DNA from: Rhodopseudomonas palustris
GTDB lineage: Bacteria; Pseudomonadota; Alphaproteobacteria; Rhizobiales; Xanthobacteraceae
Length of the DNA: 64,000 bases
Assembly: GCF_034479375.1 (NCBI RefSeq)
Contig: NZ_CP140155.1
Location: 868,001 to 932,000, forward strand
Direction of reading: 5' to 3'
Shown here: positions 27,140-35,369 of the stretch, in pieces
How the letters are laid out: each line of letters starts with the position of its first letter
How positions within the stretch are numbered: position 1 is the stretch's first letter
Made by a program: the position numbers and the translations under genes
The notes under the pieces: generated by a model
What the model saw: the letters and a program-made list of their open reading frames with translations, nothing else
Told to the model about the DNA's origin: nothing
Databases searched by the model: none

Positions 27140-27784
27140 ATGCTGCGTTACTTTCGAGCCCTTCTGCCGCGGGAGGAGAGGTTCTTCGACCTGTTCGCCC
27201 TGCATATCCAGACCGTGGTCCAAGGTGCGGAGGCGCTTCAGGATATGCTGCGGGGCGGGGACGAGACGCTGGTACACTGCCAGCGCGTCAGCCATTTCGA
27301 GGCCGAGGCGGACGGCATCACCCGGGAGGTGCTGACCGCGGTGCGCCGCACCTTCATCACGCCGTTCGACCGCGTCGACATCAAGAACCTGATCACCTCG
27401 ATGGACGACGCCATCGACCAGATGCAGCAGACCGCCAAGGCGGTGATCCTGTTCGAGGTCCGCGAGTTCGAGCCGCCGATGCGCGAGATCGGCACGCTCC
27501 TGGTCGAGAGTGCCAATCTGGTCGGCAAGGCGCTGCCGCTGATGAAGTCGATCGGGCCCAATCTGCAGATGCTGACGGCGATGACCGAGGAAATCACCAA
27601 GCTCGAGGGGCGGGTCGACGATCTGCACGATATCGGGCTGAAGGAACTGTTCCTCAAGCACCGCGACGCCAACACCATGGACTTCATCGTCGGCGCTGAA
27701 ATCTACGACCATCTCGAGAAAGTCGCCGACCGGTTCGACGACGTCGCCAACGAGATCAATTCGATCGTCATCGAGCAAGTCTAG
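27140..27784 (+). CDS. DUF47 family (PhoU-like) protein, Pit accessory
   Basis: 214 residues, all-helical, similar to the PhoU-related DUF47 family: RYFRALLPREERFFDLF at the start, then FEAEADGITREVL and FITPFDRVDIKNLI, and the C-terminal HLEKVADRFDDVANEIN, with the conserved acidic metal-binding pattern ExxxD. Such proteins are encoded next to Pit phosphate carriers and are thought to adjust their activity. The Pit gene starts 14 bases downstream. Confidence 0.9.
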   Translation: MLRYFRALLPREERFFDLFALHIQTVVQGAEALQDMLRGGDETLVHCQRVSHFEAEADGITREVLTAVRRTFITPFDRVDIKNLITSMDDAIDQMQQTAKAVILFEVREFEPPMREIGTLLVESANLVGKALPLMKSIGPNLQMLTAMTEEITKLEGRVDDLHDIGLKELFLKHRDANTMDFIVGAEIYDHLEKVADRFDDVANEINSIVIEQV

Positions 27785-27798
27785 GGCAGGGCCGCATT

Positions 27799-28809
27799 GT
27801 GGATGCCTCGATTGGACTGCCGATTCTGGTCGGATTGATCGCCGTCGCGTTGTTGTTCGACTTTCTGAACGGCCTGCACGACGCCGCAAATTCGATCGCC
27901 ACCATCGTCTCGACCCGGGTGCTGCGTCCGCAATACGCCGTGTTCTGGGCGGCGTTCTTCAATTTCATCGCCTTTCTGGTGTTCGGCCTGCACGTCGCCA
28001 ACACCATCGGCACCGGCATCATCGATCCCAGCGTGATCGACGCGTCGGTGATCTTTGCGGCGCTGGTCGGCGCGATCGTCTGGAACATCGTCACCTGGGC
28101 GCTCGGGATTCCGTCGAGTTCGTCGCATGCGCTGATCGGCGGGCTGCTCGGCGCCGGCCTCGCCAAGGCCGGGCTGTCGGCTGCGGTGTGGGGCGGGCTG
28201 ACCAAGGCGCTGCTGGCGATCGTGCTGTCGCCGCTGGTCGGCTTTCTGCTGGCGCTGGTGCTGGTCGCGATCGTGTCCTGGGCCGCGGTGCGCTCGACGC
28301 CATTCGCGGTGGATCGCGCCTTCCGCATTCTGCAGTTCGTCTCCGCCTCGCTGTATTCGCTCGGCCATGGCGGCAACGACGCGCAGAAGACGATGGGGAT
28401 CATCGCGGTGCTTTTGTATTCGCAGGGCTATCTCGGCAGCGAGTTTTCGGTGCCGTTCTGGGTGGTGCTGTCGTGCCAGGCGGCGATGGCGCTGGGCACG
28501 CTGATGGGCGGCTGGCGGATCGTGCGCACCATGGGCCTGCGGATCACCAAGCTGACGCCGATGCAGGGCTTCTGCGCCGAAACCGGGGGCGCGGCGACGC
28601 TGTTCATGGCCACCTTCCTCGGCGTGCCGGTGTCGACCACCCACACCATCACCGGCGCGATCGTCGGCGTCGGCGCGGCGCGGCGGATGTCGGCGGTGAA
28701 TTGGAACGTGGCCAGCTCGATCGTCTATGCCTGGGTGATCACGATCCCGGCCTCGGCGATCGTCGCGGCGGCGGCCTATTGGGCGACGCGGCTGCTGCCG
28801 GCGTTCTGA
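27799..28809 (+). CDS. Low-affinity inorganic phosphate transporter (Pit family)
   Basis: 336 residues with about ten membrane segments, starting at GTG. The two family repeats are visible: FDFLNGLHDAANSIATIVSTRVL in the first half and SLGHGGNDAQKTMGII in the second, with SSSSHALIGG and STTHTITGAIVG. Pit carriers import metal-phosphate complexes with protons. It is the second gene of the DUF47-Pit operon, and its length is short but usual for the bacterial group. Confidence 0.93.
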   Translation: MDASIGLPILVGLIAVALLFDFLNGLHDAANSIATIVSTRVLRPQYAVFWAAFFNFIAFLVFGLHVANTIGTGIIDPSVIDASVIFAALVGAIVWNIVTWALGIPSSSSHALIGGLLGAGLAKAGLSAAVWGGLTKALLAIVLSPLVGFLLALVLVAIVSWAAVRSTPFAVDRAFRILQFVSASLYSLGHGGNDAQKTMGIIAVLLYSQGYLGSEFSVPFWVVLSCQAAMALGTLMGGWRIVRTMGLRITKLTPMQGFCAETGGAATLFMATFLGVPVSTTHTITGAIVGVGAARRMSAVNWNVASSIVYAWVITIPASAIVAAAAYWATRLLPAF

Positions 28810-28820
28810 ACCGTCCCTCG

Positions 28821-28904
28821 CCATTGCGAGGAGGCGAAGCCGACGAAGCAATCCAGAAGCTCCGTGCACAACGCCCTGGATTGCTTCGCTTCGCTCGCAA
28901 TGAC
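28821..28904. repeat. Palindromic intergenic repeat (REP-like)
   Basis: An imperfect inverted repeat: CCATTGCGAGGAGGCGAAGC...GAAGCAATCCAG at 28821-28856 and the matching CTGGATTGCTTCGC...GCAATGACG at 28875-28904. Units of this CATTGCGAGCGAAGCGAAGCAATCCAG type are, from general knowledge, scattered between genes in Rhodopseudomonas and Bradyrhizobium. It lies between convergent genes and can fold into a long hairpin. Confidence 0.75.
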
Positions 28905-28922
28905 GGAATCGAGGACTTGCGC

Positions 28923-29237
28923 TTACGTCACCACCTTGAGCCCGATGATGCCGGCGACGATCAGGCCGATGCAGGACAGCCGGGCCGCCGTCGCCGGATC
29001 GCCGAACAGCACGATGCCGAGCACGGCGGTGCCGACCGCGCCGATTCCGGTCCAGATCGCATAGGCGGTGCCGATCGGCAGCGTCTTCAGCGCCAGCCCG
29101 AGGAGTCCGATGCTGACGATCATCGCCGCGATGGTCAGCACCGAGGGCACCAGGCGGGTGAAACCTTCGGTGTATTTCAGGCCGATCGCCCAGCCCACTT
29201 CCATCAGCCCGGCGATGACCAATAACCCCCACGCCAT
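28923..29237 (-). CDS. Small multidrug resistance family exporter (SugE-like)
   Basis: 104 residues with four membrane segments, the standard SMR length. The conserved Glu is in [18 protein letters not shown], and [18 protein letters not shown] is the family signature. The WAIGLK/KYTEGF pattern points to the SugE/Gdx side, whose known members export guanidinium and quaternary ammonium ions. The ATG has AGGAG eight bases upstream; a GTG nine bases earlier is rejected because it touches that site. Confidence 0.9.
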   Translation of the reverse strand: MAWGLLVIAGLMEVGWAIGLKYTEGFTRLVPSVLTIAAMIVSIGLLGLALKTLPIGTAYAIWTGIGAVGTAVLGIVLFGDPATAARLSCIGLIVAGIIGLKVVT

Positions 29238-29390
29238 TCGATCCACTCCTGTAGAGATTTCAGATGCTTGGAAACTGCTCCTGCGATCCTATATGAGGCT
29301 GTGAAGGCGCTTCAGCAACTCCGTGCGCCGCTGGATGTTCGAAGCCTTCGCCCTTGATTGCGCCGGCTTTCTTTGTCACAGCCTCAATCC

Positions 29391-31016
29391 ATGTCCGACA
29401 TTGCCACTTCGACCGACGCGCCGTCCCAGCCCCCGTCTTCGCTCGCCCATGAAGTGGCGCGGCGGCGCACCTTTGCGATCATCTCGCATCCCGACGCCGG
29501 CAAGACCACGCTGACCGAAAAGCTGCTGCTGTTCGGCGGCGCGATCAATCTCGCCGGCCAGGTCAAGGCCAAGGGCGAGCGCCGCAACACCCGCTCGGAC
29601 TGGATGAAGATCGAACGCGACCGCGGCATCTCGGTGGTCACCTCGGTGATGACCTTCGAATTCGAGGACCTCGTGTTCAACCTGCTCGACACGCCGGGCC
29701 ACGAGGACTTCTCGGAGGACACCTACCGCACGCTGACCGCGGTCGATTCCGCCGTGATGGTGATCGACGCCGCCAAGGGCATCGAGGCGCGGACGCGAAA
29801 GCTGTTCGAGGTCTGCCGGCTGCGCGACATTCCGATCATCACCTTCATCAACAAGATGGACCGCGAAAGCCGCGACACCTTCGACATTCTCGACGAGATC
29901 GAGAAGACGCTGGCGCTCGACACCACGCCGATGACCTGGCCGGTCGGGCGCGGCCGCGACTTCCTCGGCACCTACGATGTGCTCACCGGCGGCGTGCGGC
30001 TGCTCGAAGGCGGCGGCGCCAAGACCGGCGCGGCCGAGCAGATCGCGATCGAGGATCTCGGCAAGCGCAACGCCAATCTCGACGTCGGCGCGGTGAAGGA
30101 AGAGCTGGAACTCGCCACCGAGGCCTGCAAGCCGTTCGATCTGGAGGCGTTTCGCGAGGGCCATCTGACGCCGGTGTATTTCGGCTCGGCGCTGCGCAAT
30201 TTCGGCGTCGGCGATCTGTTGCAAGGCCTCGGCCGCTACGCGCCGCCGCCGCGCGCGCAGGAGAGCAATCTGCGCAAAATCGAGGCCGACGAGCCGAAGA
30301 TGAGCGCCTTCGTCTTCAAGATCCAGGCCAACATGGATCCCAACCACCGCGATCGCATCGCCTTCGCAAGGCTTTGCTCCGGCAAGCTGACCCGCGGCAT
30401 GAAGGCCAAGCTGGTCCGCACTGGCAAGAACATGAGCCTGTCGGCGCCGCAATTCTTCTTCGCGCAGGACCGCTCGGTAGCGGACGAAGCCTTCGCCGGC
30501 GACGTCGTCGGCATCCCCAACCACGGCACGCTGCGGATCGGCGACACCCTGACCGAGGGCGAGGACGTCACCTTCGTCGGCGTGCCGTCATTCGCGCCGG
30601 AAATCGTCCGCCGCGTCCGGCTCGGCGACGCGATGAAGGCCAAGAAGCTGAAAGAGGCGCTGCAGCAGATGTCCGAAGAGGGCGTCGTGCAGGTGTTCCG
30701 CCCGCGCGACGGCGCGCCAGCGCTGGTCGGCGTCGTCGGCCCGCTGCAGCTCGACGTGCTGAAGGCGCGGCTGGAAGCCGAGTATCAGCTCCCGGTGGAT
30801 TTCGAGGTCTCCGAATTCCAGCTCGCGCGCTGGATCTCCGCCGAGGACCGCAAAAAGCTCGACAGCTTCATCACGGCGAACAACTCCTCGATCGCCGACG
30901 ACGTCGACGGCGACCCGGTGTATCTGGCCAAGAACGAATTCTATCTCGGCTACACCAGAGACCGCGCCGAAGGCATCGTGTTCTCCGAGATCAAGGACGT
31001 GAAGAAGGTGGCGTGA
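29391..31016 (+). CDS. prfC: Peptide chain release factor 3
   Basis: 541 residues. RF3 is a GTPase that removes RF1 and RF2 from the ribosome after termination. The G1 motif is SHPDAGKTTL, switch II region DTPGHEDFSEDTYR, G4 NKMD, followed by the EF-G-like domains and the family C-terminus. The start MSDIATSTD is preferred to an in-frame ATG 33 bases upstream. Single gene, with a repeat element right after the stop. Confidence 0.96.
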   Translation: MSDIATSTDAPSQPPSSLAHEVARRRTFAIISHPDAGKTTLTEKLLLFGGAINLAGQVKAKGERRNTRSDWMKIERDRGISVVTSVMTFEFEDLVFNLLDTPGHEDFSEDTYRTLTAVDSAVMVIDAAKGIEARTRKLFEVCRLRDIPIITFINKMDRESRDTFDILDEIEKTLALDTTPMTWPVGRGRDFLGTYDVLTGGVRLLEGGGAKTGAAEQIAIEDLGKRNANLDVGAVKEELELATEACKPFDLEAFREGHLTPVYFGSALRNFGVGDLLQGLGRYAPPPRAQESNLRKIEADEPKMSAFVFKIQANMDPNHRDRIAFARLCSGKLTRGMKAKLVRTGKNMSLSAPQFFFAQDRSVADEAFAGDVVGIPNHGTLRIGDTLTEGEDVTFVGVPSFAPEIVRRVRLGDAMKAKKLKEALQQMSEEGVVQVFRPRDGAPALVGVVGPLQLDVLKARLEAEYQLPVDFEVSEFQLARWISAEDRKKLDSFITANNSSIADDVDGDPVYLAKNEFYLGYTRDRAEGIVFSEIKDVKKVA

Positions 31017-31027
31017 GGGCTTTGTTC

Positions 31028-31160
31028 CTCATGGTGAGGAGCCCGGCGTAGCGCAGCGCAGCCGGGCGTCTCGAACCATGAGGTGGCACGGCCTCGCTAC
31101 GCATCCTTCGAGACGCGCAGCTTCGCCCTGCGGGCTTCGCAGCGCTCCTCAGGATGAGGC
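31028..31160. repeat. Long intergenic repeat with paired inverted motifs
   Basis: The left part reads CTCATGGTGAGGAGC ... GCGTCTCGAACCATGAGG and the right part CATCCTTCGAGACGC ... GCTCCTCAGGATGAGG. Each part forms its own hairpin, and the two also pair through the TCTCGAA/TTCGAGA core. From general knowledge this composite element recurs in many copies in Bradyrhizobium and Rhodopseudomonas. It follows the prfC stop by about ten bases and may act as a transcript end. Confidence 0.75.
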
Positions 31161-31726
31161 CTGTGCGGGGTGAATGGTCGCGTCCTGGCGGCGCATCCGA
31201 TCTTCGAGCAACAGCTTCAAACAGCCACACATCCGCAGCCTCGCGGCGCGTCCGCGCCCGAGTTGTGCCCGGAGAGCCGCCCCAAAGTGAGGGGCGGCGG
31301 CGCGCCGCAAAGCGCGGCGTTGGTTAGTGTCGCGATCCGGCCTTCGCCCGCGCGAGGGACGAAGATCGCGAACCGCGCGTCGCCTTGCGGCGCGCCACCC
31401 CGGCGGTTTTAGGCGAGGGGACCGTTCTTCCGGGGACGTGGCCAGAGCGCCTCGGCGCTCCATCCCGGCGGTTTCCCGCCGTTCGCCTGTCCCGCGTCCA
31501 GCCGACGATAGCGGCAGAGCCCCGTAGTGGGCCCGGACGGGAACCCCAAGCCTCCGGGAGCGAGGGTGCGAACCCCGCGCGCGGACGCCGTATCCCGCTC
31601 CGCCTCGCAAGCGCCCTCGAGAAGCGCCCCTCGCGAACGGGATGGATAGGAATATAATCTGAAGTTCGATGACTGTCAAGTCGCCGGGAAAGATCATTTC
31701 CGGCACTCAGCCGGCAACAGATTTCG

Positions 31727-31757
31727 TTGAACTCGATTATACAAATAACTATATAAT
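31727..31757 (+). promoter_or_regulatory. Toxin-antitoxin promoter with overlapping operator-like palindrome
   Basis: A -35-like TTGAAC is at 31727-31732 and a consensus -10 TATAAT at 31752-31757, with TATATA overlapping it at 17-base spacing. ATTATA (31736-31741) and TATAAT (31752-31757) form an inverted repeat across the core promoter, a likely site for antitoxin autorepression. The toxin GTG at 31764 sits where transcription would be expected to start, suggesting a leaderless mRNA. Confidence 0.55.
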
Positions 31758-31763
31758 GCTCGC

Positions 31764-32126
31764 GTGACCAAACCGGCACCCAAGCGACTGGTGTGGATCG
31801 CGTCCACCCGGCGCGACATGCGAGCTTTGCCGCAAGCGGTCCGTCGCAGCTTCGGCACCGCTCTGTTCGCAGCTCAGATGGGAGTTGTGCCGCCGATCGC
31901 CAAAGTGCTGAGCGGCTTTGGCGGGGCAGGCGTGCTCGAACTGATCGAGGACGACCGAAGCGGCACTTACCGTGCCGCCTATACCGTCCGTTTCGAAACG
32001 GTCGTCTACGTGCTGCACGTGTTTCAGAAGAAGTCGAAACGAGGAATTGCTACTCCGCGACACGACATGGAGTTGATCAAGACGCGGTTGAAACTGGCTG
32101 AGTCTCTCCACAAGGAAACGAAATGA
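31764..32126 (+). CDS. RelE/HigB-type toxin (phage Gp49-like family)
   Basis: 120 residues from a GTG start. The pattern KRLVWIASTRRDMRALPQ, then VRRSFGTALFAAQMG, GVLELIEDDRSGTYRAAYTVRF and VYVLHVFQKKSKRGIATP is that of the DUF891/Gp49-like HigB group, ribosome-dependent mRNA endonucleases of type II toxin-antitoxin systems. The antitoxin gene overlaps the stop codon. Gene order toxin-first is typical of higBA. Confidence 0.88.
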   Translation: MTKPAPKRLVWIASTRRDMRALPQAVRRSFGTALFAAQMGVVPPIAKVLSGFGGAGVLELIEDDRSGTYRAAYTVRFETVVYVLHVFQKKSKRGIATPRHDMELIKTRLKLAESLHKETK

Positions 32127-32473
32127 TGAAGACCCACGAAGACAGCAGCGGCAATGTGTTCGCCGATTTGGGCTTCAAAGAGTCCGAGCAGGAATTGCTG
32201 AAGGCCAAGCTGACGATACAGATCTACAGACTACTCTCCGAGCGCGCCATGACGCAGGCGGCTGCGGCGAAGTTGCTCGGCACGACGCAGCCTCAGGTGT
32301 CGGCGCTGATGCGATGTAAGCCGACTTCGATTTCCGTCGGTCGGCTCATGGAGTTTCTGACCATTCTTGGTCAGGACGTGGAGGTCACGGTCAAGCCGGC
32401 CTCGCGTCGAAAGACGAAGGTGGGAGCCGGCCGAATGTCGGTGGTCGTTCATGCCGGAGCTGCTCGTAGCTGA
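32123..32473 (+). CDS. HigA-like XRE-family antitoxin
   Basis: 116 residues. The helix-turn-helix is visible as MTQAAAAKLLGTTQPQVSAL, followed by SVGRLMEFLTILGQDVEVTVKPA, typical of antitoxins paired with Gp49-like toxins. It should neutralise the toxin and repress the shared promoter. Two adjacent ATGs (32123, 32126) both fit behind AAGGAAAC; the first overlaps the toxin stop as ATGA. Confidence 0.88.
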   Translation: MMKTHEDSSGNVFADLGFKESEQELLKAKLTIQIYRLLSERAMTQAAAAKLLGTTQPQVSALMRCKPTSISVGRLMEFLTILGQDVEVTVKPASRRKTKVGAGRMSVVVHAGAARS

Positions 32474-32478
32474 TCAGC

Positions 32479-32964
32479 TCACCCCGCCACAAGCCCCGCG
32501 ATGAACATCCCGCACGCCACGGTCGACGCGACCGTACGCACGTGATTCCACCACGTCCAATCGCGCACATACGTCGCCCATAGCTCAGCTGCCGCTGCGC
32601 TCTCCGGATCAGCCGGAGCCAATGCGTTGTTGAGCGGGACGTTACGCGCGATCGTCACGACGAACATGCCGAGCACGTAGATCGCGCCGCCGGCGGCCAT
32701 CGCGGTGGCGCCTGGTTCGCCCCAAAGCAGCGCGCCGATCACCGCCAGCGCGGCTGCGGCCAGCGTGGTGCCGAAGAACAGCGGCAGGAACAGCGAGCGG
32801 ACGATGTCGGCGTTGATCGCGTTCATCGCGGCGATGCCGGTGGCCTGCGGCAGCCGCGCCAGCGCGGTCATTACGAACGTCGAGAACGCGAAATACACGC
32901 CGGCCATCAGGCCGCAGCCGATCGCGCCGAACCACAGCAGGGCGGTGACGAGGGGCTGCGTCAT
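32479..32964 (-). CDS. DUF1772 (anthrone oxygenase-like) membrane protein
   Basis: 161 residues with four membrane segments. GLMAGVYFAFSTFVM near the N-terminus, ARNVPLNNAL and the C-terminal WTWWNHVRTVAS are the hallmarks of the DUF1772/anthrone oxygenase family. The family includes fungal anthrone oxygenases, but bacterial members are uncharacterised. GGGAG lies ten bases before the chosen ATG. It is convergent with the antitoxin gene (5 bases apart). Confidence 0.8.
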   Translation of the reverse strand: MTQPLVTALLWFGAIGCGLMAGVYFAFSTFVMTALARLPQATGIAAMNAINADIVRSLFLPLFFGTTLAAAALAVIGALLWGEPGATAMAAGGAIYVLGMFVVTIARNVPLNNALAPADPESAAAAELWATYVRDWTWWNHVRTVASTVACGMFIAGLVAG

Positions 32965-33091
32965 GGCGACATCTCCCTTTGGCGAGGCCGGGCTTTGCGG
33001 CGCCGCCTTGCTCTGCCTGACTTTCAACCGAATTGAAGCGTCGATACAATCCTGCGCCGCGCGGCGTCCCGCGCGGACGAGGAGATTTTAA

Positions 33092-33808
33092 ATGCACGGA
33101 CCTGACATGCCACCTCGCCCGGTTTCCCTCGTCGTCGCGGTTGCCGCCGCGTTGGCCGTCCTGGCGGCGCTGCCACCAGCGGTGCAGGCGCAGGGCCTCG
33201 TCAAGGGCGTCGAGCAGGGCGCGCGCGAAGGCAACAAGGCGGCAGGTCCCGTTGGCGGCGTGCTGGGCGGCGCGATCGGCGGCGTCGTGGGGGTGGTCGG
33301 CGGGGTGCTGACCGGGGTCACCGGCGGCAACACCGCGCGCGGGCCGGTCGGGGCGAAACAGCAGCCGGCGGAGCGGCCCAAATCGGCGACGCAGACGCGC
33401 AAGGAGGCGCGGGACGCCAAGGCCGGCAAGGGCAAGGCGGCGCCGGCGGAACTCACCCCGGAGCAGATCGTCGCCAATTCCGACGCCAATATCGAACGCA
33501 TCAAGAGCGAGCTGAAGCTCACGCCGGAGCAGGACAAGCACTGGGGACAGTTCTCCAGCGCGATGCACTATCTCGGCCAGCACGGCGCCGAACGGCTGAC
33601 GCTGCGCAAGGCGCGCGCGCAGCGTGATCCGCCCGACGACATCGTCGAGCAGATGCGCAACGAGGCGCAATTCCTGTACGACCGCGGCGCCGACCAGCGC
33701 GCCGTCGCCGACGCCGCCGAGCCGCTGTTCGCCACGCTCGACGACAAGCAGAAAGCGATCTTCGTCACAGAGATGGTGCGGCTCAGCACCGAACGCGGGC
33801 TCGACTGA
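33092..33808 (+). CDS. LTXXQ-motif (Spy/CpxP-like) periplasmic protein
   Basis: 238 residues. A signal peptide (hydrophobic residues ~13-28, ending VQAQ) is followed by a Gly-rich stretch at about 50-80, then Lys/Ala-rich sequence and an all-helical region holding LKLTPEQDKHWGQF, the LTXXQ motif. Relatives of Spy and CpxP are periplasmic chaperones or stress sensors. It precedes the SLAM-like gene in the same direction with a 221-base gap, so co-transcription is possible but unproven. Confidence 0.75.
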   Translation: MHGPDMPPRPVSLVVAVAAALAVLAALPPAVQAQGLVKGVEQGAREGNKAAGPVGGVLGGAIGGVVGVVGGVLTGVTGGNTARGPVGAKQQPAERPKSATQTRKEARDAKAGKGKAAPAELTPEQIVANSDANIERIKSELKLTPEQDKHWGQFSSAMHYLGQHGAERLTLRKARAQRDPPDDIVEQMRNEAQFLYDRGADQRAVADAAEPLFATLDDKQKAIFVTEMVRLSTERGLD

Positions 33809-33881
33809 GCCGGCGCTGCTGCTCAATCCCGCGGCGTTTTATGTGACGTCGTTCGATTTCAGGACGTTTCCATGCTCCCGG

Positions 33882-33925
33882 CGTGACACAAAAGTCACGG
33901 CGGGGGGCAAACGCGGTCCGTTTGC
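33882..33925 (+). promoter_or_regulatory. Two successive palindromes upstream of the SLAM-like gene
   Basis: CGTGAC-N6-GTCACG at 33882-33899, then GCAAACG-N5-CGTTTGC at 33907-33925, about 105 bases before the GTG start. The first resembles a CRP/FNR-family site but with two extra spacer bases. They may be operators or the end of the LTXXQ transcript; the sequence does not decide. Confidence 0.35.
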
Positions 33926-34029
33926 GCAAAAAATGGTACCGCTGGCCGAACGTTGCCCGCAAAATCCCGACCAATTGACTTGAACGATCGAACAATCGGT
34001 TTCGAGACTATTGATTTCGGGGTGCAGGC

Positions 34030-35358
34030 GTGACGTTTCGGGCAATCATCTTCGGCTCGCTGGCGGCGATCGGCGTCGCCGTGTCGGGAGCTGCGGCGCA
34101 GCAAAGCGGGCCGGTTCCGGTCTCCGCGACGCAGCCGGACTACGATGCGCTGTTCGCGCAGATGTATCAGCAGCCGGCCGATCTCGACGTCAGCTTCAAA
34201 TTCGCGCGCGCGGCGGTCGAGCGCGGCGACTACGAGGCGGCGATCGGCGCGCTGGAGCGGATGCTGTTCTTCAATCCCGATCTGCCGCGGGTGAAGCTCG
34301 AACTCGGCGTGCTGTATTTCAAGCTCGCGTCCTACGAGATCGCGCGCGGCTATCTGATCGACGCGATCAAGGGCGGCAACGTGCCCGACGACATCCGCGT
34401 CCAGGTGATGGCCTATCTCGCCGAGATCGATCGCCGGCTGTCGAAATACGAGTACAGCGTGTTCCTGCACGCCGGCATGCGCTATCAGACCAACGCCAAT
34501 ATCGGCCCGAACGGCTTGCAGGTGCGCGCGCTCGGGCAGGAGGCGATTCTCGATCCGAGCTTCGGCCGCAAGCCGGACTGGAGCACGTTCCAGACCGTCG
34601 CGGCGAGCTACGCCTACAAGCTCAATCTGCGCGGCGACGCGATCGAGACGACGTTCCTGGGCCTGAATTCGCGGCAGATGACGCTGAGCCAGTTCAACCT
34701 GGGCTTTGTCGAGATCACCGCCGGCCATCGCGTCGGCCTCGGTCAGAATTCGTCGTTCAAGTATTACGGCATCGGCGACAAGGTCTGGCTCGGCAATTAC
34801 AGCTACTTCAACGCGCTCGGCGGCGGCCTGTCGGCGCGCACGCAGCTCGGCGGCCTCGGCATGGTCGAGGGCTATGTCGAGACGCGGCACCGCCGCTTCA
34901 GCGATTCGACCTATTTCCCGACCGCCGGCAGCCAGACCGGCGACCTGCTGACAGCGGCGGTGCTGACCGATTTCCGCTGGGGCGGGGTGCACTGGACCAC
35001 CCGCGCCGGCTTCGACGGCAACAAGGCGATCGCCGACTACAACAGCTACAAGCGCTATTCGATCGACGTCGCGTTGCCGATCGAGTTCGTCGCGACGGTG
35101 TTCGGCGCGCAGCGCGCTTTCGTGTTCGCGCCGACGGCGGGGTTCAGCCAGGCCAATTACGAAGCGCCGAATTTCATCGTCGATCCGGTGATCGTGCGGC
35201 GTGACCAGGAATATCGCTACGGCGCGATCTTCGATGCGCAACTGATCGACAATATCGGGCTGCGCACGCAGGTGACCTACACCAAGATCGACTCCAATCT
35301 GCCCAACTACCGCACCAACAATCTGTCGGCCTCGATCGGCCCGACGCTGCGTTTCTGA
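34030..35358 (+). CDS. SLAM-like outer-membrane translocator (TPR plus beta-barrel)
   Basis: 442 residues from a GTG start. A signal peptide ends SGAAAQ at about residue 24. Residues ~40-135 form TPR-like helices (ARAAVERGDYEAAIGALERM, LGVLYFKLASYEIARGYL). From about 140 on the protein is an amphipathic beta-barrel ending in the outer-membrane signature SIGPTLRF. This architecture is that of the surface lipoprotein assembly modulator (Slam, type XI secretion) family, which moves proteins with TbpB-like barrels to the cell surface. The next gene, 11 bases away, encodes just such a barrel. Confidence 0.7.
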   Translation: MTFRAIIFGSLAAIGVAVSGAAAQQSGPVPVSATQPDYDALFAQMYQQPADLDVSFKFARAAVERGDYEAAIGALERMLFFNPDLPRVKLELGVLYFKLASYEIARGYLIDAIKGGNVPDDIRVQVMAYLAEIDRRLSKYEYSVFLHAGMRYQTNANIGPNGLQVRALGQEAILDPSFGRKPDWSTFQTVAASYAYKLNLRGDAIETTFLGLNSRQMTLSQFNLGFVEITAGHRVGLGQNSSFKYYGIGDKVWLGNYSYFNALGGGLSARTQLGGLGMVEGYVETRHRRFSDSTYFPTAGSQTGDLLTAAVLTDFRWGGVHWTTRAGFDGNKAIADYNSYKRYSIDVALPIEFVATVFGAQRAFVFAPTAGFSQANYEAPNFIVDPVIVRRDQEYRYGAIFDAQLIDNIGLRTQVTYTKIDSNLPNYRTNNLSASIGPTLRF

Positions 35359-35369
35359 GGAGATCGGCG

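Larger units (their letters stand above)
31017..31763. other. Gene-free, repeat- and hairpin-rich region between prfC and the toxin-antitoxin pair
   Basis: 747 bp without a supported gene. It starts with a repeat element (31028-31160). About 500 bp of very GC-rich sequence follow, with strong inverted repeats such as GCCGCCCC at 31276-31283 paired with GGGGCGGC at 31291-31298. The last 100 bp turn AT-rich and hold the toxin promoter. Short open frames here overlap one another on both strands and match nothing recognised. Confidence 0.55.

Noticed and set aside
31149..31706. Overlapping short frames in the prfC-toxin gap
   Set aside because: Arg-rich, on both strands and in several frames at once, typical of non-coding GC-rich DNA.
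33882..33899. CRP box upstream of the SLAM-like gene
   Set aside because: GTGA and TCAC are 8 bases apart instead of 6, so it is listed only as a palindrome.
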